A DNA stretch of 64,000 nt from Toxonevra muliebris (lineage: Eukaryota; Arthropoda; Insecta; Diptera; Pallopteridae), in assembly GCA_963691655.1 (NCBI GenBank), contig OY829326.1:88529235-88593234 (forward strand). The letters run 5' to 3'. The notes under the pieces are model-generated. The model worked only from the letters and a program-made list of their open reading frames with translations. It did no database searches and was not told the DNA's origin. Made by a program: the position numbers and the translations under genes. Of this stretch, positions 21,991 through 32,543 are shown in pieces (the first letter of the stretch is position 1; the number at the start of each line of letters is the position of its first letter).

Positions 21991-22557
21991 TTACATGGCT
22001 TAACATTTAGTTCCGATCTCCCTTTTTACATAAAAGCTCTGTCTCGTTTTACACGGTTTAGATTAGCACGATTTTTTAAGCAACGTATATACCGTGTAAA
22101 TCGAGGTATACCTTAAAATGGCGAAAAAATTTTTCAAAAATTTTGCAGTATATTTATGTAAGTTAGGCTCAAATAAGAAACGTTATTTAGGTGGAAGTGG
22201 AACGAACGATCAATTTGTCAAACAAAAAATTGAAATTGTTAAACTCAAAATTTGCCGAACTTTTTCTACATACGAAACTTTTCTCACCGATAGATGCAAA
22301 CATTTTTTATTTGAAAACTTAAAACAACACATGATTTTTTAAATTACACTAAAAAGTAAACAATATATTACTTATACATTGATACATTTTTATTTATTTT
22401 ATTTTATTGCCGATATTTTGTAAATTTTTAGCACAAATGGGAACAATTTGTTTTCCTCCGTTTGTCACGAAAACAAAAAACAAAAACAGCAATGCGTAAA
22501 CCGATAGAAGCATATTAATGTGAAATTAAAAAAAGAAGGCGCAAATGATAACATCTC

Positions 22558-22935
22558 ATGTTTAGGGCAAAACAAATGAATTTTACAACAATTCTGCTGT
22601 TGACGTGGGGCAAACCGTTGAAAAAGGTCCACAGTTTAAAATTCAAAATCTGTTTTGAAAAACACATCAAAGAGAAAGTTTGCAATGAGTCCATAGAACG
22701 AAAAAATTATGTTCGAGACAGCTATGATGAAGTTCTTTTAAAAATCTAGTTTCAAATCACTGACTCCTATTTTCATTTCGATTGATGAAACGACCGACAT
22801 AGCTGTCCGCCATGTAACCAAGGTCAATGTTAGCCCATTGGTTGGTGTATTTTGCCTCTAGAAATGTTGGAAAAATGCAGATGCATTGCAGCTTTATTTG
22901 ACGGTCCCTTCGTCTTTTTTTGGCTTTAAAAATTT
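22558..22935 (+). pseudogene. hAT transposase fragment (first catalytic Asp region)
   Basis: Plus-strand frames give HIKEKVCNESIERKNYVRDS and YDEVLLKI, then after a frameshift PIFISIDETTDIAVRHVTKV and NVSPLVGVF. The order ES-RKNYV--(C/S)YDE plus SIDETTD--R is the start of the RNase H-like catalytic core in a CGGBP1-related branch of hAT transposases. The N-terminal BED finger and everything after this core segment are missing. Confidence 0.7.
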
Positions 22936-23211
22936 AAATTTTCATGTAAGTAAGCTATTTTCTTAAATAAGTGCTAAGTACTTAAGATATAAGTGCCTAT
23001 AAATATATATATATCGAAAGATGTAAAACTTGGTTTTTTTTTGAATAAAATTAAAAAGTTTTAAATTGTAACTGTCTTTAAAATTTTATGTGCCTTTTTA
23101 TTTGAGTTTTATGCTACCTTGTTTGGTGTTTTTAGTGTTTTTTTCTTGCAATTTTGTTTTGCCTTTTCTTTAGTTTTCAGGCTCACAAAATCCGCCCTCA
23201 GATTACGCTAT

Positions 23212-23492
23212 ACAACAAAATTAAAAATAAAATTGCAATACCCATCTCCAAAGTTGATGGTACTTAATGTCCTTTGGTCCGCTGAATCCGAAACTGCCAT
23301 CAGAAAAGATATATATATATATATATATACCATATATATATAGATGCTTTTCTTCTCATTTCGAAAAAATGGTAATTTTGAAAAATTAACAAATGGCTGA
23401 GTTGCTACGACGAAACTGATGGCAGATTCGATTCAGCGGTCCAAAAAATATTAGGAACCATCCACTTTGGAGATGGGTAAAAAACAGTGTTG
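23212..23492. repeat. Hairpin repeat around an AT microsatellite
   Basis: Left arm 23212-23305 (CCCATCTCCAAAGTTGATGG, GGTCCGCTGAATCCGAA, CTGCCATCAG) and right arm 23400-23490 (CTGATGGCAGATTCGATTCA, GCGGTCC, CCATCCACTTTGGAGATGGG) are inverted copies at about 80% identity. A (TA)n tract (23310-23342) lies in the loop. It belongs with the GTGATCAGCG-type foldback family by the TTCAGCGGTCC block. Confidence 0.75.
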
Positions 23493-23499
23493 TATAGTG

Positions 23500-24545
23500 T
23501 TATCATAAATGGTGTCCACTTTCATTTTTACCGAAAATTTTTAAGACATACACCGTGTTTTTTTAGTTTAAATTACAAATTCTGGAAACGGTACTCCTAA
23601 TATCAAAATGTTTTTTGCTTCTCCTGTAAAATTTGAAAAATTCGTTTTAGGGGCTTAGCAGATTAAGCTAGCGATATAGAACGGTTGGGTTAGTTTTTTC
23701 ATCATTGCTATTCTGTGAAATAAATGCTTGTAATTGCAAAAACTAGTAACTTATAGCTGCGTTTTATTCGCCAGATAGTTTAACATATGCGAATAAAACG
23801 ACTAAACTGTTAAGTGTTTTCTTCGTTATATTTTTATTCACAATGAAACTACTCAGCAGCCAGAGATGAAACATCCCAGCCATTTCGGTTAATCGTGGAC
23901 ATTGTTTTTAGTTTTTACTCTTTATAAGAACATTAAACGATGATTTTAACTTCTTTTCGCTGCAGACATTTCGAATCTTTTTCTTTTTTGTTATTGCAAA
24001 CTGCCATGCTTCTTCTTTTTCTATTAGCAGTTTACAATAGAATTTGATGTAGTTAAACATCTTTTTAAGTATACATAACAGCTATAATTATATGTGTTAT
24101 CTCTGGGGCTTTGTTGTTGTTTTCCTATATACTTATCGCTGCTAGTTATACATAACCAGAAGCAAGTGGGTAAGATCACTGACGAGGAATCCTGCGGGTT
24201 TCCGAAACGGCTGTCTGATTTGCCTGTCTCTATAGTTACTGTTATTGTCTTTTCTAACAAAACTATAGATATGAACTAAGTCTAGTCATGACTTGTCTCT
24301 TAAAATAATAAAAAGTATTTTTAGTTTCCTAAGTGGAGACGTCCATATCAGCTCTTATTGAATTAATATCCCTGTAACCAACTAATGCTAATAACCCATC
24401 CAGACTCTCGAGTACCCGGGTAATACCTAAAACATCCGTGACACTCACATTGTTTGTGTAGCTAATCAATAAATGTTAAAAAAATTTTAATAGCGTGTTA
24501 AATTCTTTTAATAGTTACTAACAATTATAAAAAAAATTTATTAGT
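23500..24545. other. No confident gene; region 5' of the small secreted-peptide candidate
   Basis: Contains an open frame to 24279 with KITDEESCGFPKRLSDLPVS, which resembles KITNEGSRRSPKLFPVLL at 60080-60140, so a shared dispersed sequence is likely. The 250 bp directly before 24557 shows no TE homology I can name. Confidence 0.4.
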
Positions 24546-24556
24546 TTAAATTTAAG

Positions 24557-24564
24557 TATAAAAA
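24557..24564 (+). promoter_or_regulatory. TATA box of small secreted-peptide candidate
   Basis: TATAAAAA 66 bp upstream of the ATG at 24623. Candidate starts are around 24586-24605 (a TCAGTT initiator-like site at 24602 is about 45 bp downstream, slightly far). It supports a real promoter but is not proof in an AT-rich genome. Confidence 0.4.
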
Positions 24565-24622
24565 TGCGAGTATTTCCATTGTGAGACCATAAAGAAAGAA
24601 TTCAGTTAACAGTCTATTTAAA

Positions 24623-24792
24623 ATGAGAACTGCACTAAAAATTGTTGTAAGTAAAAGTTGTTTGCATCTTAAATACCAAAATTTGAAATTTTGAATGTTT
24701 ATTTTTAGATTGGAGCCATCATGTTAATTTGTTTAAATGGTTTAAATGCTCAATCTCCGCCAATAGAGCCCAATGCATCTGGTAAATTGTGA
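24623..24792 (+). CDS. Candidate two-exon small secreted peptide
   Basis: Exon 1 24623-24646 (MRTALKIV), intron 24647-24708 (62 nt, GTAAGT donor, TTTATTTTTAG acceptor, the usual fly short-intron size), exon 2 24709-24792 ending TGA. The product is 35 residues: a hydrophobic signal peptide (TALKIVIGAIMLICLNGLNA) and a short tail QSPPIEPNASGKL that would be secreted. AATAAA signals at 24849 and 24854 and a TATA box at 24557 complete the unit. It has no cysteines and no family I recognise; immune-induced or seminal peptides of flies have this layout. GGTAAAT at 24780 could be a second donor, in which case this is the 5' end of a longer gene, though the nearest acceptors lead to immediate stops. 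Confidence 0.5.
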
Positions 24793-24846
24793 TTTTCATT
24801 GGAATATCTTACAATTTTGTAAAAATATTTCCATAAAGAAAACTAA

Positions 24847-24860
24847 ATAATAAAATAAAA
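24847..24860 (+). terminator. Poly(A) signals after small secreted-peptide candidate
   Basis: Overlapping AATAAA hexamers at 24849-24854 and 24854-24859, 57 bp past the stop codon, a plausible cleavage signal distance. Confidence 0.4.
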
Positions 24861-24869
24861 TTTAGTTTT

Positions 24870-25010
24870 GGATTAAAAAATAATTTGTTATTTATTTCAT
24901 TTGTTCCATAGAATAGATTTTAAATTACAGTTTAGAATCAATGCCACAAGTTAACAATCATTGTAGCTCGCTTGTTGGCCCTACAATCGATGAATAGATT
25001 GTGTCACGTT
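24870..25010. other. Intergenic, no gene seen
   Basis: AT-rich sequence between the peptide candidate and an RT fragment. Confidence 0.3.
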
Positions 25011-25011
25011 G

Positions 25012-25200
25012 TTTTTCTCAGGTCTTTTCCAGGATTTGGTAAAGTTTGAATATCTGGTCGATGGTGGATTTACCATGCCTGAAGCTGCACTGATAAGGAC
25101 CAGTCTTATTGGGCTCAGTCTTTAAGATGCTTGGTAGAACGGTAGGTGGCGCAAATTGAGTAAGCTCATAGTCTTCCGTCTTAAACAACTCTCCAGGCAC
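25012..25200 (-). pseudogene. Reverse transcriptase fragment (fingers region)
   Basis: Minus-strand 60 residues with FAPPTVLPSILKTEPNKTGPYQ, C-S-F-R-H-GKSTIDQIFKLYQILEKT. GPYQCGFR-GKSTTDQIF--RQILEKT is a common block just before RT motif A in fly LINEs. It ends at the fragment edge before motif A. Flanks show no other RT blocks. Confidence 0.7.
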
Positions 25201-25435
25201 ACAATTTGCACCTGCAGTCTTATTGGTTTTAGTCGGGTGGTAACAATTAAGACCTAGTCATAGAAGAGTGACGGCACATCAACGTCGTCAATGATTAGAC
25301 GCAAAATTATTGTCATCATCGACACTAAGCAGCTACGTGAACTGTTTCCTCCATAACCTCATCATACCCTGGATATTTATCAGATTTTCGTATTTGCTCT
25401 TGCAGGAAGAAGCTCCGGTTTTCAAACCGTTAATC

Positions 25436-25640
25436 TGGGCGATCGCCTTGGCCTAGTGGTTAGTGTGTAGGACTGCTACGCAGAGATGTCCGGGTTCAAG
25501 TCTCGGGCTGCTATGTCATAATAGTACATATTGTGCTCGCTGAAGTTTTTATCCTGCAAATCGCTTCGATTTTGTTGCAAATCGCTATGCACTCTTACAG
25601 TGGCGCCGCATTCGAATTGAATTTAATCCGGCAGATATTC
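25436..25640 (+). repeat. tRNA-derived SINE
   Basis: Box A-like TGGCCTAGTGG (25449-25459) and box B GGTTCAAGTC (25493-25502), 34 bp between them as in a pol III promoter, followed by a non-tRNA body to about 25640. The head matches 39271-39340 (CCTAGTGGTTAGTGTG, GGACTGCTACGCAGAG). The acceptor stem does not pair, so it is not a working tRNA gene. Confidence 0.75.
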
Positions 25641-25644
25641 TATC

Positions 25645-26430
25645 ACGAGGTATTTACGTGAAGCACTAATTAACTCAATTCTTTGTTTTAATGACCTTCG
25701 TTTTCTATTAGAATATGTAATCTTTTGGCCAAACATGCTAAAAATTATACTCACTGCGCGGTACGAAACTTATTTTATAGAAAGTATAAAATATCACAAC
25801 AGCTATAGAAAGCTAATCAACGTAATCGCTTACATTCTTCAATTCTTGCACAACTGCACTGTGACGACACAATTTTGGGCCAACCAAATTGCTGGGGACG
25901 ACCCAGCGTTTCTCCCATTAGGATAGCAAACAACAAACAGAAAAAACAAAATGTCATCAGGCAGATCAACGGTTAAATATCACACCACCTAGAAACAGCC
26001 AATAGCAGTAAAGAAACTAAACTACAACATCACGCATTCCAGTCGCGACCGCGGCGAACTGGAATATAGAAGAAGAAAGAAAATCTTGTTAATTTTTTTA
26101 ATAGTGAACTTGAAGATATTTTTAACCTGTTCGATCAGAATCCACTTTCAGAACCTTGTTATTTTTGTGTGTGTTGAACTGTGTAATTTTGAAGCCGCTT
26201 TTAATGAACGAAATCAGTCAAAATAATTGTTTTGTATTGGCAATAAGAATAGCATACTTTTAGGGTGAATTTTATTCTATTATAGATGCTGATGCAAGTA
26301 ATTTTTTTCTCTGCAAATTATTATTAAATTTTATTACAACAATAAATTAAAACAAACGAAATACATATACACTACCGTTATGAAGATAGTGGAATTTTAG
26401 AGAGGAACTGAAATCGGTTATTGTTTTTGA
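25645..26430. other. No gene seen
   Basis: AT-rich. The open frame at 25735-25926 has no recognisable domain. A CGCGACCGCGGCG patch at 26043-26055 is the only GC-rich spot. Confidence 0.35.
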
Positions 26431-26569
26431 CATTTATAATTATATCAAACTGAAAGGATATTAATCCAACAGATTTTGCTGTTAAATCCCAACCAAAAGT
26501 GAAGTCGGTTATATTAACAATGTGCTGTTGCAGTTGCATCGCTTAGAAAAACAAAATAGTAACTACCAA

Positions 26570-26650
26570 AATTCTTCACACTATAGCCTAGTTGTCTTGT
26601 GTGCAAGCAAGCACGCAGCCACTTGTGGCTAAAGTTCAAGTTCCATAAAT
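26570..26650 (+). repeat. tRNA-like segment in repeat C
   Basis: The AGCCTAGTTGTCTTGTG box A-like site and AAGTTCAAGTTCC box B-like site are spaced as in a tRNA. The homologous segment near 39470-39530 reads TAGTTGTCTAGTGGG and GGTTCAAATCCC, closer to consensus. A relic, not a tRNA gene. Confidence 0.5.
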
Positions 26651-26784
26651 TTTTTTTTACATTTTTTTTTAATAAATTTCAAAATCAAAAAAATTTGTTT
26701 TATTTTTGAATTATTTTTTCTTTTTGTTTTTTGTTGAATTAATTTTTTTATTGCTATTATCCTTTTAAATTATTTTTTCTTGAA

Positions 26785-26866
26785 CTGCTTTTTCCCAGGC
26801 TCGAACCTGTGGCCGAAAAACATTCGGATGATGATTGCGAACAACGCGCTTACCAACTGCCTCACA
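26785..26866 (-). repeat. tRNA-like segment, minus strand
   Basis: The minus strand reads GAGGCAGTTGGTAAGCGCG (box A-like), then about 35 nt, then CAGGTTCGAGCCTG, a T-arm-like stem-loop with good box B. The flanking acceptor stem does not pair. Likely a tRNA-derived SINE head or tRNA pseudogene. Confidence 0.5.
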
Positions 26867-27018
26867 TAACAAAATTTACTTCCAACAAATTTTGTTTGTT
26901 TCAATGTTTTGAGCACTAATTACACACGATTTTAAAGAAAATAAAAACTCCAGTAGAACAGATTTTTTTTGGTTTATAGCATTGACAACGGAATGTAATT
27001 AAAATGTTAAATTATATG

Positions 27019-27296
27019 TGTTAAATTTAATATAAATTAGTAAGACCAATTTGAACTTTAATTAGTATTAAACGCACTCAGCGTTGTAAAACAATATGAG
27101 TAGAACTTTAACATTCGGCAACCATTTATGTTTTTCTTGTTCTTTTTGCACTTTCTTTTTTACTTCCTCCTCGTTTATCAACTTGTAAGCGAATTTTTTA
27201 TTTTCTCTCATTAAAAGATACATTTTTGTTGAACTGAATCGAAATTCATCTTGTGTTTCATTTTGGATTGGAGCGTTATTTAATTTAATCCCAATA
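27019..27296 (+). repeat. copia 5' LTR
   Basis: Begins TGTTAAATTTAATATAAATT and ends TTTAATCCCAATA. It differs from the 3' LTR at roughly a dozen positions (for example GTATTAAACG against GTGTTAAACG, and CAGCGTTG against CAGGGTTG). The divergence indicates the insertion is not recent. Confidence 0.93.
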
Positions 27297-27311
27297 GGTT
27301 ATGGGCCCAGA
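27297..27311 (+). promoter_or_regulatory. copia primer binding site
   Basis: GGTTATGGGCCCAG directly follows the 5' LTR. It equals the internal initiator-Met tRNA-half site known from Drosophila copia, so reverse transcription would have been primed by a tRNA-iMet fragment. Confidence 0.85.
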
Positions 27312-28530
27312 ACTTGTAATAAATTATTAGTTTTCCAAAAGCAAAGTATAATATTGCAAAAACTCTCTTGGTGGCATTATACAGTGCTGGCGCATTCTGA
27401 AATACAATGGCAGAATCACTTGAGTCAAAATACCGGATTGAAAAGCTGGACAATAGCAACTATTTCAATTGGAAATTTGTCACGGAAATGTTATTAAAAA
27501 AGGAGCATTGTTGGTCTTCAATCGCTCAAGAAAGGCCAGCTGAAGAGGTGGAATGAAAACGCGATGTCTACTATTGCGTTAAGCGTGCAGAAATTACAGT
27601 ACGTGCACATTCGAAAAGCGAACTCAGCAAAACAAATGTGGAAGCGTACAACTTATTAAGGAGATTTGTACGAAAAAGCTAGCTGATAATGGCAACATCG
27701 AAGAACATATTCATTGGCTGTTGGATATGTTTCAACGCATCGACGATCTTGGAGAAGAAAAGTTGGGTGAAAAATGGCAGACTGGGCTGTTGTTTGGACA
27801 GCTGCCGCGTAGCTACGACACAATTGTCACGGCATTGCAAACACAAAAGACAGAAGACCTAAATATGACAATGGTTCAGGCAAAGTTGATCGAAGAATAC
27901 AAGCGGCTCATGCAACGTAACAGCGATGAAAATGGTGATGGCACAAGCGATACGGTTTTGAAAATCGTTAAGCGAAAGGCAAAGTGTCATTTTTGCAACA
28001 AGACGGGACATTTCAAATCCGAATGCAGGAAATATTCTGTTTGGCTGCAGAAGAAAAAGGGCGATCGGACAACTGGACAAAATGACAAGGAGGCCAATGC
28101 AGGTAAAAAATTTGGCGGCGAATTATTGTTTACGACACAGCACACTGGTGGTCAGGGCACCAAAGATTGGATTATCGACAGCGGCGCTACGTGTCACATT
28201 TGCACAGAAAAGTCCATGTTTGAAAATTTCACAACAAGTCACCAAGAAAAAGTCAGAGTGGCAGATGGCCTTACTTATTCATCGCGTGGTAGCGGCTCCA
28301 TTAAATTGCACTTTCTGGACAACGAAGGTAATTCAGTGTCGGCAAAACTAATGAATGTATTATATATTTCAGAAATTTCATCGAACATTCTGTCAGTTAA
28401 ATTAATGGCAGCACGTGGCTACGAAATAGTTTTCGATACGCGCAGGTGTCCGATTCAACTAGAAGATGGAAAGCGAGTGTACATTGGCGAAAATCAAGGC
28501 GGCCAATACATTCTTAGACAGGCAAAGCAG

Positions 28531-30527
28531 GTTTTTTTTTTGGATGCGCCCTGGAGGTGAGGAATCTTCATAGATACCAGTAGTCCGTACTATTGGCATG
28601 CACGATTCACATACTTACTGGATCTGCTCAGTAATGCACCTACGTACTAAACCTCACCCCCGTGCTCGTCAACCACTATCCCCGCGGTACTGCCGTTAGG
28701 TATTACTTCGCGGGGCCTTTAGGCTGTATTCATCAAGTCTGCTCTCCTAAGACGTTCAATTCTCCTTAGGTCATTTTGCACATTCGTGATGAACCCACTT
28801 ATTTCTGACCAGTCTTCCTCCGACTGGATCATACACTCTATAATGCGTGATGGGCTTGGCAACGTCATATTTGTTGGGCTGAAACGCCGACAGTTGAAAA
28901 TTGCGGGCTGTACATCTTCCTCTTGGTCCCTACAGATAGGACAAAGTGGGGAGTCGTCATGCTTAAATCTGTACAGATACTTTCTGTACCCTCCATGACC
29001 CGTTAAAAACTGGGTTATATGATAATTTGTCTCTCCATATTTTTTATTTATCCATGTTTCAATCTTTGGGATAAGTATTTACGTCCACCTGCCTTTCGAT
29101 GAGTTCTCCCATCTATTCTGCCAAATGGCTAATGATACTAGCCTTTCTTCGTTCGCGATGCCTGGAATATCTTATTGCAACTGATTTTCGTTCCTTCTGC
29201 AATAGACTCGTTTCTTTTCGTCCGCTAGTATATCGATCGCTATCATACCAGCTACGACGTATGCCACATCTTCCGAAATTGTCCGAAAACCACTTATTGT
29301 TCTTAAAGCGCTCAGCCTGTATACACGTGACAGTTTCTTTCGGTACTCCTTTGCCACCAAAGCTCAAGCCCAGATTGCAGCAGCGTAAAGCAAGACTGAG
29401 CTTACTACTCTAGACAGTACCACCCTTCGACCATATCTTGGTCCACCAATGTTTGGCATTATTCTAGACAGCCTAGACGCCTTTTCTTTAACATAGTCCA
29501 AGTGAGCTCTGAAGTTCCATTTTATTATTTGGTTGCCTACTTGTATATTCGCATGTTCGACAACCTTTCGACTACTAATTAGAACCGCCTCCGTTTTTTG
29601 TGCAGCTAATTCAAGACCAGCTGATCTTAGCCATTCGTTTATTGTGGTCACCGCTTCATTAGTAATCGTCTCGATTTCCTGGATATGTTTCGCCACTGTA
29701 ACTATCGCAATATCGTCTGCGTACCCCACTACTTTTACTCCTGGTGGGAATGATAGTCTCAGTATTCCGTCATACATGATATTCCACAGTAGAGGTCATA
29801 GCACAGATTCTTGTGGAACACCTGCCGAGATGTTGTAGTATTTTAATCCCTCGTCGCTTTCATACTCCAGCTTTCTGTTTTTGAAGTAACTGTCGATTAT
29901 TCTTCGTATGTATTTCGGTGCATTCATTCTTACCAGAGAGCCTTTTATGTGCATCCAGTTGGCAGATTTAAATGCGTTTTTTACATCTAGTGTAACCACT
30001 GCATAATATTGTTTCGCACCTCCTTTCCATCTTATGCCTTCTATTGCTTCCGCTGCAATGTCTACCACCATTTTAATGGCACTTACGGTGGATCGAGCTT
30101 TCCGAAACCCAAATTGATAGTTTGACAGTGCTCCGTTCTCTTCCGCGATGGGCAGTAACCTGTTGTAGATTACACTCTCCAGTATTTTGCCACTGTGTCA
30201 AGCAGGCAGATTGGCCGATATGACGACGGATCTCCCGGTGGCTTATTTCCTTTCGGCAGCAGAACTAACCTCTGTAGTTTCCACTGATCTGGAAATATTC
30301 CTTCTTCTAAACATTTTTGGATTACTTCGACGAAGATTTCCGGTCTTCTGTAGACTGCCGTTTTCAAAGCTTTATTGGGAATACCGTGGGGTCCTGGTGC
30401 TTTTTTGTCGCCTACTTTCTTACATGCTTTAAGCACCTTTTCTTCGGTAACTGGTGCGATTTCTTCATTATTCGCCGTCAGGTTTATGTAGCACGCAATG
30501 CTAAACAGTGCGTTCACAAATGGCATT
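28531..30527 (-). mobile_element. R1-clade LINE nested in copia
   Basis: Minus-strand LINE whose 3' end is a T-run on the plus strand (28531-28539) and whose 5' break is at about 30527, where copia integrase sequence resumes. 5'-truncated (no endonuclease). The 3' UTR is less AT-rich than the surroundings. The target duplication is not clear. Confidence 0.85.
28740..30526 (-). pseudogene. R1-like LINE RT and C-terminal zinc knuckle
   Basis: From 30526 downward: EKVLKACKKVGDKKAPGPHG, WKLQRLVLLPKGNKPPG, SSYRPICLLDTVAK, then VVDIAAEAIEGIRW, motif A AVVTLDVKNAFKSANW, motif B ISAGVPQESVL (GVPQGS changed to GVPQES), a break near 29790, motif C KVVGYADDIAIVT, EWLRSAGLELAAQKTEAVLI and NIGGPRYGRRVVLSRVV. 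A second decayed stretch reads ITQFLTGHGGYRKYLYRFKH, CPICRDQEEDVQPAIFNCRRF, the R1-type CCHC knuckle with its His changed. Stops and frameshifts at about 30170, 29790 and 29360. Confidence 0.88.
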
Positions 30528-32254
30528 TTGTGTCATAGAGACATAGACATAGTCAAACGTTTGATTGATGGCACATTAGTCAGTGGTGTAACTTTTGATG
30601 CATGCGACTGTAGCGACGATTGTGAGGTCTGTGCACAAGGTAAAATGACCAGGGTGCCATTTCCGAAAAAGTCGTTGACGTCAACCAGTAATAACCAGGG
30701 TAATGGACCTGATTCATACCGATTTATGTGGACCAATGCCAACAAAGTTACAGGGCGGTATGCGTGATATCCTTACACTAATCGACGATTTTTCCCGATA
30801 CACAGTAATTTACTTATTGAAGGAAAAGTCACAATGCTTCAAAAGGTTGAAGGAATTCATTCAGATGGTCAAAACCATATTTTCTAAGACCTTAAAGGTA
30901 ATTCGATCAGATAGCGGAACCGAATACAAAAACAAGCAAGTTGTGGACTACTTAAAAAGCATTGGCTTGCAGCCATGCAGGATGAGATGGATTCGCACAC
31001 CGAAAATGGCACATGGGAAATCGTGAAACTACCAAACAACCGCAAGGCAATTGGTTGCAAATGGGTCTTCAAGTTGAAAACCAACGAGGACGGCAGTGTC
31101 AAAAGGTTTAAGGCCAGATTAGTCGCTCAAGATTTCTCACAACGGTATGGCCAAGACTACGATGAAACTTTTGCTCCAGTCGCCAGGCAGATGACGTTCA
31201 GAGCATTGTTGACCTTAGCCGTTTGACCATTGACGAAAAAACTGCATTTTTAAACGGCAAACTAGAAGAGGAAATTTTCATGCGGCAACCGCAGGGTTTT
31301 GAGACAGACGATAAAAGTATGGTATGTCGGTTAAGGAGGAGCCTGTATGGGCTAAAACAATCGGCACGTACTTGATATTTGTCATTTAATAAGGTAATCA
31401 TCGATGCAGGTTTCCAACGCAGCGAAGCAGATCCATGTTTGTACTATCGCAAAGTTAGCAATGTTTGGTGCTACATTCTAATCTATGTAGCAAAAGACAT
31501 ATATCGATCAAGTGGCAAAGCGATTCAATTTGGATGCGGTAAAAACATCAAAATATCCATTGAAGCCGGAATATCAGAAAGGACCTTCAGCTGACTTCTT
31601 GCCGAACAATGTACAATATCAACAGTTGATTGGAAGCTTGCTATACGTGTCAATAAACACCCGACCAGACATTACAGCAAGTGTGGCTATACTCGCACAG
31701 AAGACCAGTTGCCCAAATGAAGAAGATTGGACAGAACTGGAACGAATCATACGCTATCTTAAAGGCACGAACAATTTGAAACACCGAAGCCGACGCAGTG
31801 CTTTATGGCTATGCTAACGCTAATTGGACCGAGGATCGGTTAGATCGGTAGTCAAACAGCGGATATTTGTTCAAACTTTTCGGTGCAACAATCAGCTGGA
31901 GTTGCAAAAAGCAGTCATGCGTTTCACTATCGTGACTTGCAAAGAGGCGATTTTCACATCAAAACAGATGAGCCAACACTAATATACGAAGACAACCAAA
32001 GTTGCTTGGCGCTAATTAATCAAGAAGGTTTTTCAAACCGGTCAAAGCACATCGACATCAGGCGATACTTTGTAAAAGATCACATCGAAAAACAAACGAT
32101 TCGATGTAAATATTGCCCGACCGACGAAATGATTGCAGATATGTGCACCAAACCTTGGGTGCAAACCGATTGCAATTACTTCGCAAGGCTGGTGGATTAC
32201 TTTAATTTAAACAACTAATTTCATTCTTTTTATGCAATAATTTTAAGTTACAAA

Positions 32255-32265
32255 TTGAGGAGGAG
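32255..32265 (+). promoter_or_regulatory. copia polypurine tract
   Basis: TTGAGGAGGAG sits immediately before the 3' LTR (TGTTAAAT at 32266), the position of the plus-strand primer. Confidence 0.75.
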
Positions 32266-32543
32266 TGTTAAATTTAATATAAATTAGTAAGACCAATTTG
32301 AACTTTAATTAGTGTTAAACGCACTCAGGGTTGTAAAACAATATGAGAAGAACTTTGACATTCGGCAACCATATATGTTTTTCTTGTTCTTTTTGCACTT
32401 TCTTTTTTACTTCCTCCTCGTTTTTCAACTTGTAAGCACATTTTTTATTTTCTCTCATTAAAAGATACATTTTTGTCGAACTGAATCGAAATTCATCTTG
32501 TGTTTCATTTTGGATTGGAGCGGTATTTAATTTAATCCCAATA
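32266..32543 (+). repeat. copia 3' LTR
   Basis: 278 bp, collinear with the 5' LTR and the same length, ending CCCAATA before the ATATG duplication. Confidence 0.93.

Larger units (their letters stand above)
26440..27018. repeat. CAACAG/CTGTTG-rich repeat C, left half (interrupted by copia)
   Basis: Together with 32544-32980 this forms a copy of the repeat at 39400-40610. Shared blocks include TTTTGCTGTTAAATCCC (inverted in the other copy), ATAGCCTAGTTGTCT, GCACGCAGCCACTTGTGGCT, TTGGTTTATAGCATTGA and the ATATGACT site. It contains two tRNA-like segments. Confidence 0.8.
27407..32218 (+). pseudogene. copia gag-pol polyprotein, broken
   Basis: ATG 27407 (MAESLESKYRIEKLDNSNYF), TGA near 27554 in place of a sense codon, a frameshift, then gag 27721 onward. 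Zinc knuckle CHFCNKTGHFKSEC near 27990 and protease DWIIDSGATCHI near 28170. The R1-like LINE splits the region before the integrase. The integrase has HRDIDIVKRL, CEVCAQGKM, catalytic Asp in LIHTDLCGPM and IRSDSGTEY, but the third catalytic residue is lost by a deletion that fuses SIGLQ to RT (MQDEMDSHTENGTWEI). The RT has KWVFKLKTNEDGSVKRFKAR and LNGKLEEEIFMRQPQGF. The YVDD box reads YVAKD, its DD deleted. RNase H has LIYEDNQSC, SKHIDIRRYFVKDHIEK and EMIADMCTKP. Confidence 0.93.
27019..32543 (+). mobile_element. copia-type LTR retrotransposon with 278-bp LTRs
   Basis: Two 278-bp LTRs (27019-27296 and 32266-32543), 5-bp target duplication ATATG (27014-27018 and 32544-32548), an iMet-type primer site and a polypurine tract. 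Gag, protease, integrase, RT and RNase H follow in Ty1/copia order. Disabled by stops, frameshifts, two deletions and a nested R1-like LINE (28531-30527). It is inserted in repeat C; the matching empty site is at 40105-40130. Confidence 0.95.

Noticed and set aside
23310..23342. AT repeat as a replication origin or scaffold site
   Set aside because: A simple (TA)n microsatellite in a hairpin loop explains it.
24410..24430. NF-kB-like site (GGGTAATACC) upstream of the secreted-peptide candidate
   Set aside because: It deviates from the Rel consensus and is a single weak match.
25441..25515. Functional tRNA gene
   Set aside because: tRNA-like promoter boxes, but a SINE body follows and acceptor arms do not pair.
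26785..26866. Functional tRNA gene on the minus strand
   Set aside because: Box A and T-arm are good, but no 7-bp acceptor stem forms; treated as a tRNA-like relic.
29099..29838. Plus-strand frames over 100 residues
   Set aside because: Shadows of the minus-strand R1-like RT.
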